Shown here: piece after piece, positions 31,915-40,004 of the stretch
Layout of the letters: every line of letters starts with the position of its first letter
Numbering within the stretch: the stretch's first letter is position 1
Source: PALSA-612 sp035652235
Lineage (GTDB): Bacteria > Actinomycetota > Thermoleophilia > Gaiellales > Gaiellaceae
Direction of reading: 5' to 3'
NCBI GenBank assembly: GCA_035652235.1
Contig: DASREE010000008.1
Span: 62,001 to 126,000, forward strand
Length of the DNA stretch: 64,000 nucleotides
Made by a program: the position numbers and the translations under genes
The notes under the pieces: model-generated
Told to the model about the DNA's origin: nothing
Database searches by the model: none
The model's input: the letters and a program-made list of their open reading frames with translations, nothing else

Positions 31915-34296
31915 ATGACCGAAGCAGCCTATACCGCCAAGGACATCACCGTTCTCGAGGGCCTCGAGCCGGTGCGTCTCCGGCCCGGGATGTACATCGG
32001 CTCGACGGGCTCCCGTGGCCTCCACCACCTCGTGTACGAGGTGGTGGACAACTCCGTCGACGAGGCGCTCGCCGGCCGCTGCGACGAGATCGAGGTCACT
32101 CTCCACCCCGACAACTCCGTCACCGTCCGCGACAACGGCTCCGGCATTCCGGTGGACGTGATGCCGGATCAGGGCCTGCCGGCGCTCACCGTGGTGCTGA
32201 CGAAGCTGCACGCCGGCGGGAAGTTCGGCGGGGCCGGCTACAAGGTCTCGGGCGGCCTGCACGGCGTCGGCGTCTCGGTCGTGAACGCGCTGTCCGAGTG
32301 GCTCATCGCCGAGGTGCGGCGCGACGGCAAGGTGTGGCGACAGGAGTTCGCCCGCGGCGAGCCGGTCGGGAAGATGAAGGCGACGGGGCCGGCGAAGGAC
32401 ACCGGCACGACGATCAGCTTCCTGCCCGACCTGGAGATCTTCGACGAGCTCGAGTGGTCGCGGGAGACGCTGGTGCAGCGTCTGCGCGAGACGGCGTTCC
32501 TGACGCGCGGGCTGCGCATCGTTCTCGTCGACGAGCGCGAGGGCGAGACGAGGGACGAGTTCCACTACGAGGGCGGCATCAAGGATTTCGTCGCGCACGT
32601 CAACGCGAACAAGGACCCCTTGCACAAGCGCATCATCTACTTCGACGGCCAGACCGACCTCGGCAACGTCGAGGTGGCGATGCAGTGGAACTCGTCCTAC
32701 GTCGAGTCGGTCTTCTCGTTCGCGAACAACATCAACACGCACGAGGGCGGCGCGCACCTGTCCGGATTCAAGGCGGCGCTGACCGGGACGCTGAACAAGT
32801 TCGCCCGCGACAAGGGCGAGCTGAAGGAGAAGGAGGAAAACCTCGAGGGCGAGGACGTGCGCGAGGGGCTCGCGGCCGTCATCTCCGTCAAGCTCCGCGA
32901 CCCGCAGTTCGAGGGGCAGACGAAAACGAAGCTCGGCAACCCGTGGGTGCGCGGCTTCGTCGAGCAGACGGTGAACCAGAAGCTCGCCGAGTTCCTCGAG
33001 GAGCATCCGCAGGAGGCTCGCCAGATCGTGAAGAAGGCGATCGCGGCTGCGCGGGCGAGGCAGGCGGCGCGCAAGGCGCGCGAGCTGACGCGGAAGACGG
33101 CGCTCGAGGGCGGCTCGCTGCCCGGCAAGCTCGCCGACTGCCAGATCGGCGACCCCGAGTCGGCGGAGCTGTACCTCGTCGAGGGGAACTCCGCGGGTGG
33201 GTCCGCCAAGGACGCCCGTGACCGCACCTATCAGGCGATCCTGCCGCTGCGCGGCAAGGTGATCAACTCGGAGAAGAACCGGATCAACAAGGTGCTCTCG
33301 AACGCCGAGATCCAGGCCATCGTCACGGCGATCGGCACGGGCATCGGCGACGAGTTCGATCTCTCCAAGCTCCGCTACCACCGGATCATCGTCATGACGG
33401 ACGCGGACGTGGACGGCTCGCACATCCGCACGCTGATCCTCACCTTCCTGTACCGGCAGATGAAGGACCTGGTCGAGGGCGGCTACGTCTACATCGCCGT
33501 GCCGCCGCTCTACCGCGTGAAGATCGGCAACCGCGAGCGGTACGTGGAGAAGGAGTCGCAGCTCGAGGAGCTGCTCGTGCGCGAGCGGATCAAGGACATG
33601 GACGTCATCGACCGGCGCGGGCAGCAGGTCAGGCTCACCGAGGCTCGCTACGCCCGCTTCACGCGCGCGCTGAACGAGTTCGAAGGCTGGTCCGCTCGCC
33701 TGCGGGCCGATTTCGGCCAGCAGGCGAGCGATCTCGTCATCGCCCACCGGTTGGTCGAGACAGAGGCCTCCACTCCGAAGGAGGTCGAGGCCGCGCTCGC
33801 GTCGCTCGAGCCGAACGGGTACGAGCTGAGCGTGGTCGCCGCCGACGACGAGCACTTCCGAGTGAGGATCGTCGAGCGCGAGACGGGCGCCGCCGCGCAC
33901 GCCTCCGCACCGGCCGCGCTTCTCTGCTCGCCCGTGTACGAGAACGTGCGCCGCTCGCACGCGAAGCTGGTCGACGTGGTCGGCCACCCGCCGTTCGAGA
34001 TCTCGCTCGGCAGGAAGCGCAGCTCCGCGCACACGTTCGAGGAGCTGCGCGCGGAGGCGCTCGAGCTGGCCAAGGACGGGATCACCGTCAACCGCTTCAA
34101 GGGGCTCGGCGAGATGAACGCCTCGGAGCTGTGGGAGACGACGATGAACCCGCACAACCGCGTGCTCGTGCGCGTCGAGGTCGAGGACGCCGCCGCCGCC
34201 GACACCGTGTTCTCGATGTTGATGGGTGACCAGGTGGAGCCGCGCCGCGACTTCATCGAGCAGAACGCGCGCGCCGTGCGTTTCCTGGACGTGTAG
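31915..34296 (+). CDS. gyrB: DNA gyrase subunit B
   Basis: A 793-residue GyrB. The GHKL ATPase part has YEVVDNSVDEALAG and GLHGVGVSVVNALS. The TOPRIM part has LVEGNSAGGSAKDARDR, where the usual EGDSAGG has Asn for Asp, and MTDADVDGSHIRTL with the catalytic acidic cluster. A roughly 170-residue insert (about 550-722) interrupts the TOPRIM region before RFKGLGEMN, as in E. coli GyrB, whereas most actinobacterial GyrB proteins are about 650-700 residues. It introduces negative supercoils with GyrA. The 5' end has an unusual hairpin. Confidence 0.95.
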   Translation: MTEAAYTAKDITVLEGLEPVRLRPGMYIGSTGSRGLHHLVYEVVDNSVDEALAGRCDEIEVTLHPDNSVTVRDNGSGIPVDVMPDQGLPALTVVLTKLHAGGKFGGAGYKVSGGLHGVGVSVVNALSEWLIAEVRRDGKVWRQEFARGEPVGKMKATGPAKDTGTTISFLPDLEIFDELEWSRETLVQRLRETAFLTRGLRIVLVDEREGETRDEFHYEGGIKDFVAHVNANKDPLHKRIIYFDGQTDLGNVEVAMQWNSSYVESVFSFANNINTHEGGAHLSGFKAALTGTLNKFARDKGELKEKEENLEGEDVREGLAAVISVKLRDPQFEGQTKTKLGNPWVRGFVEQTVNQKLAEFLEEHPQEARQIVKKAIAAARARQAARKARELTRKTALEGGSLPGKLADCQIGDPESAELYLVEGNSAGGSAKDARDRTYQAILPLRGKVINSEKNRINKVLSNAEIQAIVTAIGTGIGDEFDLSKLRYHRIIVMTDADVDGSHIRTLILTFLYRQMKDLVEGGYVYIAVPPLYRVKIGNRERYVEKESQLEELLVRERIKDMDVIDRRGQQVRLTEARYARFTRALNEFEGWSARLRADFGQQASDLVIAHRLVETEASTPKEVEAALASLEPNGYELSVVAADDEHFRVRIVERETGAAAHASAPAALLCSPVYENVRRSHAKLVDVVGHPPFEISLGRKRSSAHTFEELRAEALELAKDGITVNRFKGLGEMNASELWETTMNPHNRVLVRVEVEDAAAADTVFSMLMGDQVEPRRDFIEQNARAVRFLDV

Positions 34297-34300
34297 GCCG

Positions 34301-36874
34301 GTGTCGACCGTCGAGCCGCTGGGTCCCGGGCGCATCGAGCCGCGTGAGCTCGAGCAGGAGATGCGTTCGAGCTTCCTCGACTACGCCATGAGCGTCATCG
34401 TCTCGCGCGCGCTGCCGGACGTACGCGACGGGCTCAAGCCTGTGCACCGCCGCGTCCTCTACGCCATGCACGAGGCCGGGCTGCAGCCGGGCCGGCCCCG
34501 CCTCAAGTGCGCCCGCGTCGTCGGCGACGTGATGGGCGCCTACCATCCGCACGGGGACGTCGCCATCTACGACACGCTCGTCCGCATGGCGCAGCCCTTC
34601 TCCCTGCGCTACCCGCTCGTCGACGGGCAGGGCAACTTCGGCAACCTGGACGACGACGGCGCGGCGGCGATGCGCTACACCGAGTGCCGGCTGACGCGGA
34701 TCGCGACCGAACTCCTGCGCGACATCGACGCCGACACCGTCGACTTCAGGCCGAACTACGACGAGTCGCGTCAGGAGCCGGAGGTGTTGCCGTCCCGGTT
34801 TCCGAACCTGCTCGTCAACGGCTCGGCCGGCATCGCCGTGGGGATGGCGACCAACATCCCGCCGCACAACCTGTCCGAGGTCGTCGATGCGCTCGTGGCG
34901 ATGATCGACGAGCCGACGATCGACGTCGAGCGCCTCTCGCGCCTGATCAAGGGGCCGGACTTCCCGACCGGTGGCATCGTCCTCGGCCGCGAGGGGATCA
35001 AGGAGGCGTACCGCTCCGGCCGCGGCCGCATCGTCATGCGTGCGCGCGCGCACGTCGAGGAGCTGCGCGGAGGCAAGACGGCGATCGTTGTCACGGAGCT
35101 TCCGTACGGCGTCAAGAAGGGCGGTGACGCCGGGGTGATCCGCAAGATCGCCGACCTGGTCAAGGACAAGGTGCTGCCCGAGATCACCGGCGTCGACGAC
35201 CACTCCGACAAGACCGGGATGCGCATCCAGATCGAGCTGAAGCGCGACGCCGTCGCCCAGGTCGTCCTGAACAAGCTGTGGAAGCACACTCCGCTGCAGG
35301 CGACGTTCGGCTACAACGCCGTCGCGCTCGTGGACGGCGTGCCGCGGACCCTGCCGCTGCGCGACCTCCTCCAGCACTACCTCGACTTCCAGCGCGAGGT
35401 GGTGACGCGGCGCCTCAAGTACGAGCTGCGCCAGAAGGAGAAGCGCGCGCACGTCCTCGAGGGCTACCTGATCGCTCTCGACAACCTGGACGCGGTGATC
35501 GCGCTCATCCGCGCCTCCGCCGACGCGGACACGGCCCGCGCCGGCCTCCAGGAGCAGTTCGGGCTGTCCGACATCCAGGCGCAGGCCATCCTGGACATGC
35601 GGCTGGCGCGGCTGACCGGTCTCGCCCGCAAGGAGGTCGAGGACGAGTACGCCGACCTGCGCGAGCGGATCGGCGAGCTGCGCGCCATTCTCGGCGACGA
35701 GGCTCGCATCGACGCCGTCGTCCGGGAGGAGCTGCTCGAGATCAAGCAGGTGTACGGGCGGGCGGACGACCGGCGGACGGAGATCGTCGCCGCGGAGGGA
35801 GACCTCGAGCTCGAGGACCTGATCGCAGAGGAGGACATGGTCATCGCGATCACCCGCTCGAACTACATCAAGCGGCTGCCGGTGACGGCGTACCGCGAGC
35901 AGCGGCGGGGCGGCGTGGGCGTGATGGGCATGGATCTGAAGGAGGACGACTACATCGAGCACCTGTTCGTCGCCTCCACGCACGACTACCTCCTCTTCTT
36001 CACCTCCGTCGGCAAGGTCTACCGCCTCAAGGTGCACGAGCTGCCGCTCGGCTCGCGGCAGTCGCGTGGGCGCGCGATCCAGAACCTGCTGCCCTTCCGC
36101 CCCGACGAGCAGGTGCGCGCCGTCATCCAGACGCGGTCGTTCGCGGAGGCCGAGTACCTCGTCTTCGGCACGAAGAACGGCGTCGTCAAGAAGACGCGGC
36201 TGGAGGCCTACAACACGCCGCTCAAGTCGGACGGGATCATCGCCATCAAGATGCGCGAGGGCGACGAGCTGATAGGTGTGCGCCACTCCTCGGGTTCCGA
36301 CGACGTGCTCATGGTCTCGCGCAAGGGCCAGGCGATCCGCTTCCACGAGACGGACGTGCGACCGATGGGGCGCGACGCCTCAGGCGTGCAGGGGATGCGG
36401 CTGCGCCCGGGCGACGAGGTGATCTCGGTGAACATCGCCGCACCCGACGCCGACCTGCTCGTCGTCACCGAGAACGGGTACGGCAAGCGGACGCGCATCG
36501 GCGACTACCCCGTCAAGGGCCGGGGAGGTCTCGGCGTGAAGACGGTGCAGCTCACCGACGCCAAGGGGCAGCTGGCCGGCGCGCGCGTGGTGCGGGACGG
36601 CTACAACGTGATGCTGATCTCGACCGGCGGCACCGTCATCAGGATCCCGGTCGACGACGTCCGCCGGCTGGGCCGCGCGACGCAGGGCGTGATCGTCATG
36701 CGTCTGCGCGGCGACGAGCGCGTGTCGGCGCTCGCTCCCGTGGTCGACTCGGACAACGGCAAGGGCGCGAGCGGCACGGCCGGAGAGAGCGATGCGCCGG
36801 CCGCCTCCGCCGCGTCGGCGGCCGGGCTCGCCGAGGAGGACGAGCTGGAGGAGCTCGAGCGCGGCGAGGACTGA
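34301..36874 (+). CDS. gyrA: DNA gyrase subunit A
   Basis: A 857-residue GyrA. The N-terminal breakage-reunion domain includes MSVIVSRALPDVRDGLKPVH, the QRDR segment HPHGDVAIYDT and the catalytic Tyr126 in MRYTECRL. The C-terminal beta-pinwheel carries the GyrA-box QRRGGVG. At the position of E. coli Ser83 the codon is GTC, so residue 87 is Val, while Asp91 (E. coli Asp87) is kept. The GTG at 34301 is four bases after the gyrB stop, so the two are co-expressed. Confidence 0.96.
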   Translation: MSTVEPLGPGRIEPRELEQEMRSSFLDYAMSVIVSRALPDVRDGLKPVHRRVLYAMHEAGLQPGRPRLKCARVVGDVMGAYHPHGDVAIYDTLVRMAQPFSLRYPLVDGQGNFGNLDDDGAAAMRYTECRLTRIATELLRDIDADTVDFRPNYDESRQEPEVLPSRFPNLLVNGSAGIAVGMATNIPPHNLSEVVDALVAMIDEPTIDVERLSRLIKGPDFPTGGIVLGREGIKEAYRSGRGRIVMRARAHVEELRGGKTAIVVTELPYGVKKGGDAGVIRKIADLVKDKVLPEITGVDDHSDKTGMRIQIELKRDAVAQVVLNKLWKHTPLQATFGYNAVALVDGVPRTLPLRDLLQHYLDFQREVVTRRLKYELRQKEKRAHVLEGYLIALDNLDAVIALIRASADADTARAGLQEQFGLSDIQAQAILDMRLARLTGLARKEVEDEYADLRERIGELRAILGDEARIDAVVREELLEIKQVYGRADDRRTEIVAAEGDLELEDLIAEEDMVIAITRSNYIKRLPVTAYREQRRGGVGVMGMDLKEDDYIEHLFVASTHDYLLFFTSVGKVYRLKVHELPLGSRQSRGRAIQNLLPFRPDEQVRAVIQTRSFAEAEYLVFGTKNGVVKKTRLEAYNTPLKSDGIIAIKMREGDELIGVRHSSGSDDVLMVSRKGQAIRFHETDVRPMGRDASGVQGMRLRPGDEVISVNIAAPDADLLVVTENGYGKRTRIGDYPVKGRGGLGVKTVQLTDAKGQLAGARVVRDGYNVMLISTGGTVIRIPVDDVRRLGRATQGVIVMRLRGDERVSALAPVVDSDNGKGASGTAGESDAPAASAASAAGLAEEDELEELERGED

Positions 36875-36915
36875 CGCTCGAACTCTGCGCGCCGCCGTGC
36901 GCGTGGCGAGTGGCC

Positions 36916-37809
36916 CTACGAGGTGTTTTCGCCCGGGCGGCCGTTCCGGCGAAGCGCCTCGGCGGCGCTCTCCGGCGGTAGCGGGTTGACGAAGTAGCCG
37001 GCGCCGAGCTCGATCCCGGCGAACACCGTCAGGCGCGGGACGACCTCCACGTGCCAGTGGCTCGACGCGTGCAGCCACAGGTTCATCGGGCACGGCCCCT
37101 CGAGCGCGTGCAGCCGCCGCAAGCCCTCGGCGGCGAGCTGGAGCGCCACGGCAAGGCGCGGGCTCGACCACGGGTCGGCCTCGTGCGATCGCGGCGAGAC
37201 GACGAGTTCGTACGGGGTCCGGCCGGCCCAGGCCGCCCGCAGCACGACCCCCTCGCGCTCCGCGACGACGAGCTTGTCGCCGCCCGCCGGCTGGCACACG
37301 CGGCACTCCCCGGCGGCGAGCTCCCGCGTGACCTCCGGGGGCGCGTCGTCGAACCAGACGAGCTGCGAGTGGGTGTGCGGCAGGCTCGCGCCGGCCTCCG
37401 TCCGCTCGTTGACGAACGCGTGCAGGTAGCCCGGCCGCGCCGACGCCCGCGACTGCCACGCCTGCGCGACGAGCGCGAGCTCGCCGTCCGTCAGCTCGGC
37501 GAGCGTGTGCCGGTGCCGCGGGGTGTGCACGACCACCTCCTGTCCTGCGAACGCGGGGTAGAGGTTGGGCACGACCCGGACGCCCCAGGGCCCGTCCGGC
37601 GGCAGTCGCAGCGTCTCGGGCGGGGTCCGGTCCTCCCGCCCGGCGCAGAAGGGACAGGCGTCGAGCTCCTCCTGCGTCACCTCGAGCGGCGAGCGACGGA
37701 ACGCCCCCGGTCGGCGAGAGCGAGTGGGGGAGACGACGACGAGGCGTCCCGACAGCGGATCTCGGCGGAGCTCGGTCCCGGGCCCGGCGCCGGCGACGGG
37801 CCAGCTCAT
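36916..37809 (-). CDS. galT: Galactose-1-phosphate uridylyltransferase-like protein (GalT)
   Basis: A 297-residue GalT-family nucleotidyltransferase (HIT superfamily). N-terminal LRRDPLSGRLVVVSP and the CPFC zinc site precede the active-site SLPHTHSQLVW, the His-x-His-x-Gln nucleophile motif. Later come VSPRSHEAD and a C-terminal HWHVEVVPRL. It transfers UMP (or AMP in relatives) between hexose 1-phosphates; the exact sugar is not proven. It is last in a minus-strand operon with slipin, overlapping by 4 nt. It converges with gyrA. Confidence 0.82.
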   Translation of the reverse strand: MSWPVAGAGPGTELRRDPLSGRLVVVSPTRSRRPGAFRRSPLEVTQEELDACPFCAGREDRTPPETLRLPPDGPWGVRVVPNLYPAFAGQEVVVHTPRHRHTLAELTDGELALVAQAWQSRASARPGYLHAFVNERTEAGASLPHTHSQLVWFDDAPPEVTRELAAGECRVCQPAGGDKLVVAEREGVVLRAAWAGRTPYELVVSPRSHEADPWSSPRLAVALQLAAEGLRRLHALEGPCPMNLWLHASSHWHVEVVPRLTVFAGIELGAGYFVNPLPPESAAEALRRNGRPGENTS

Positions 37810-38597
37810 CCGTCCTTCGGCGCCTCCGGCTGCCCCTGTGCCGGGGCTGCCGCGAGGAACGGCCGCATCAGCTCGATCGGTGCCGGGAAGACGATCGTCG
37901 ACGAGTTGGTCGTGCCGATCTCGAGCAGCGTCTGCAGGTAGCGCAGCTGCAGCGCGATCGGGTGGTCGGCGATCACGAGGGCCGCGTCCTTCAGCCGCTC
38001 CGCCGCCTGGTACTCGCCCTCGGCGTTGATGATCTTCGCGCGCCGCTCGCGCTCGGCCTCCGCCTGCCTCGCCATCGCCCGCTGCATGTCGCCCGGGATC
38101 TCGACGTCCTTCACCTCGACGATCGACACCTTGATCCCCCAGGGGCCGGTCGCCTCGTCGATGATCTCCTGCAGGATGGTGTTGATCTTCTCGCGCTCGG
38201 AGAGCAGCTCGTCGAGGACGTGCTGGCCGAGCACGGAGCGCAGCGTCGTCTGCGCGATCTGCGACGTCGCGACCATGAAGTTCTCGACCTGGACGATGGC
38301 CGCCTTCGGGTCGACGATGCGGAAGTAGGCGACCGCGTTCACCCGCACGGGGACGTTGTCCTTCGTGATCACCTCCTGCGGCGGGATCATCAGCGTGATC
38401 GTGCGCAGGTCGACCTTGATCACCTGGTCGATGATCGGGATGCGCAGGAACAACCCCGGGCCCTTCGGCTCGGGAAAGAGCCGGCCGAGCCGGAAGACGA
38501 TGCCGCGCTCGTACTCGCGCGCGACCTTGATCGACGACGCGGCGACGACGACGACGAGCACGGCGACGACGACGATGACGACGATGGCGGCGGTCAT
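37806..38597 (-). CDS. Slipin / stomatin-like SPFH protein
   Basis: A 263-residue SPFH protein: an N-terminal hydrophobic helix (about residues 3-24), then REYERGIVFRLGRL, the prohibitin-like PPQEVITKDNVPVRVNAV segment and the basic coiled region EAERERRAKIINAEGEYQAA. It sits next to an NfeD protease, its usual partner. The pair is thought to form membrane microdomains and process membrane proteins. ATG at 38597 is preferred. Downstream it overlaps galT (ATGA). Confidence 0.9.
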   Translation of the reverse strand: MTAAIVVIVVVAVLVVVVAASSIKVAREYERGIVFRLGRLFPEPKGPGLFLRIPIIDQVIKVDLRTITLMIPPQEVITKDNVPVRVNAVAYFRIVDPKAAIVQVENFMVATSQIAQTTLRSVLGQHVLDELLSEREKINTILQEIIDEATGPWGIKVSIVEVKDVEIPGDMQRAMARQAEAERERRAKIINAEGEYQAAERLKDAALVIADHPIALQLRYLQTLLEIGTTNSSTIVFPAPIELMRPFLAAAPAQGQPEAPKDG

Positions 38598-38629
38598 GGG
38601 TACGCCGGGGTGGTTCCCCGAGCCTGATC

Positions 38630-39943
38630 CTATGCGTGGACCCGGGTCCTGAGCGGCCGGACGACGAGCGTCAGGCTTCGCTCGACCGACTCGACGACGA
38701 CCTCGTCGCCCGGTACGAGCGGCTCGCCGGTGGACGAGCGCGCGCTCCACAGCTCGCCCCGAACGGACACGACGCCTCCGGGTCGCACGAGGCCGCGTGC
38801 GCCGACGAGCGTGTGCGCGCCGACGGCCACCGGCCGCCGCCTGGCGGCGAGGCCCTTGCCGATGGCGAGCGCCCACAGCGCGGCCACGGTCGTGCCGATG
38901 CCGACGACGAGCCACGTATCGATGCGGTACGGCGCGGACTGGTTCTGGAAGAGGAGGGCGAGACCGAAGCCGAGCGCGACGAGGCCGCCCACGGTCAGGG
39001 CGCCGTGCGTGACGGCGTGCAGGTCGACGACGAGCAGGGTGAGGCCGAGCAGGACGAGGACGAGCCCGCCCCAGCTCGGCGTGAGCACGGCGAACCCGTA
39101 CAGCGCGGCGATGAGCGCCACCGCTCCGAGCGCACCCGGGAGCACCACGCCCGGGTGCAGCACCTCGAACACGAGGCCCGCGATACCGGCCAGGAAGAGG
39201 AGCGAGATGAGGTTCGGGTCGATGATCGTGTCCAGGAGCTTGGTCAGGAAGCCCGGCGAGACGGTGTCGATCTGCGCGCCCGCGAGATGGAGCGTGAACG
39301 GCCGCTGCGGGTCCTTCGTTCGGTAGCCGTCGAGCTGCCGCAGAAGCGTTGGCAGGTCGGGTGCGATCGCGTCCACCACGTGCATGCGCAGCGCCTCGGT
39401 GGCCGTCAGGTTGGACGCCGCTCGCACCGCGTTCCCGGGCCAGACGGTGTTGCGCCTGTGCGCCCGGGCGAGCGCGGTCAGCGAGGCAGCGGCGTCGTTT
39501 ACCACCTTGTTGCGCTCGTCGCCTGTGATCGAGCCTCCGCCCGCCGCAACCGGCGTGGACGAGCCGATGTTCGACACGGGACTCATCGCCAGCACGTCGG
39601 CGGCCTGTGCGATCCAGACGCCGGCCGAGGCGGCCCGCGCGCCGTTTGGGGAGACGTAGACGATGACGGGCAGCTTCGACTGGAGCTCCTTCTGGTAGAT
39701 CGAGCGCATCGAGTCGGAGAGGCCGCCGGGCGTGTCGAGCAGGATGACGACGGCGTCGTAGCGGGCGCGGGCGGCATGGTCGATCTCGCTCTTCAGGTAG
39801 TCCGCCGTCGGCGGGTTGACGTCGAGCGCGAACTTCACCGCGAGGACACGCGGCCGGGCTGCGAGCGCGGGCGCCGCCAGGGCGAGCGCCCCTGCGGCGA
39901 CGCCGAGCGAGGCCAGGAAACCCCGCCAGACCGCGACTTTCAC
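38630..39943 (-). CDS. NfeD-family membrane-bound serine protease
   Basis: A 437-residue NfeD protein with a signal peptide, a ClpP-like protease domain (ILLDTPGGLSDSM; active-site region NGARAASAGVWIA with the likely nucleophilic Ser in AASAG), four or five central helices and a C-terminal OB-like NfeD domain (VGARGLVRPGGVVSVRG). The family degrades or processes membrane proteins with its SPFH partner. GTG at 39943 is chosen; a minus-strand TACAGT lies nine bases upstream. Longer frames reaching 40243 run into the opposite gene. Confidence 0.88.
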   Translation of the reverse strand: MKVAVWRGFLASLGVAAGALALAAPALAARPRVLAVKFALDVNPPTADYLKSEIDHAARARYDAVVILLDTPGGLSDSMRSIYQKELQSKLPVIVYVSPNGARAASAGVWIAQAADVLAMSPVSNIGSSTPVAAGGGSITGDERNKVVNDAAASLTALARAHRRNTVWPGNAVRAASNLTATEALRMHVVDAIAPDLPTLLRQLDGYRTKDPQRPFTLHLAGAQIDTVSPGFLTKLLDTIIDPNLISLLFLAGIAGLVFEVLHPGVVLPGALGAVALIAALYGFAVLTPSWGGLVLVLLGLTLLVVDLHAVTHGALTVGGLVALGFGLALLFQNQSAPYRIDTWLVVGIGTTVAALWALAIGKGLAARRRPVAVGAHTLVGARGLVRPGGVVSVRGELWSARSSTGEPLVPGDEVVVESVERSLTLVVRPLRTRVHA

Positions 39944-39952
39944 AGCACGTCC

Positions 39953-39958
39953 ACTGTA
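39953..39958 (-). promoter_or_regulatory. -10 element for nfeD-slipin-galT
   Basis: Minus-strand TACAGT with nine bases to the nfeD GTG, in the 61-bp divergent gap before the amidase gene. The spacing suggests a leader of only a few bases. Confidence 0.45.
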
Positions 39959-40004
39959 CCAGCGTAGGGTCGCCGGCTCCCGCGGCGAACACGGTCGAGG
40001 CATC

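Noticed and set aside
36875..36915. Terminator between convergent gyrA and galT
   Set aside because: The 41-bp gap has GC-rich partial dyads but no stem with a T-run on either strand.
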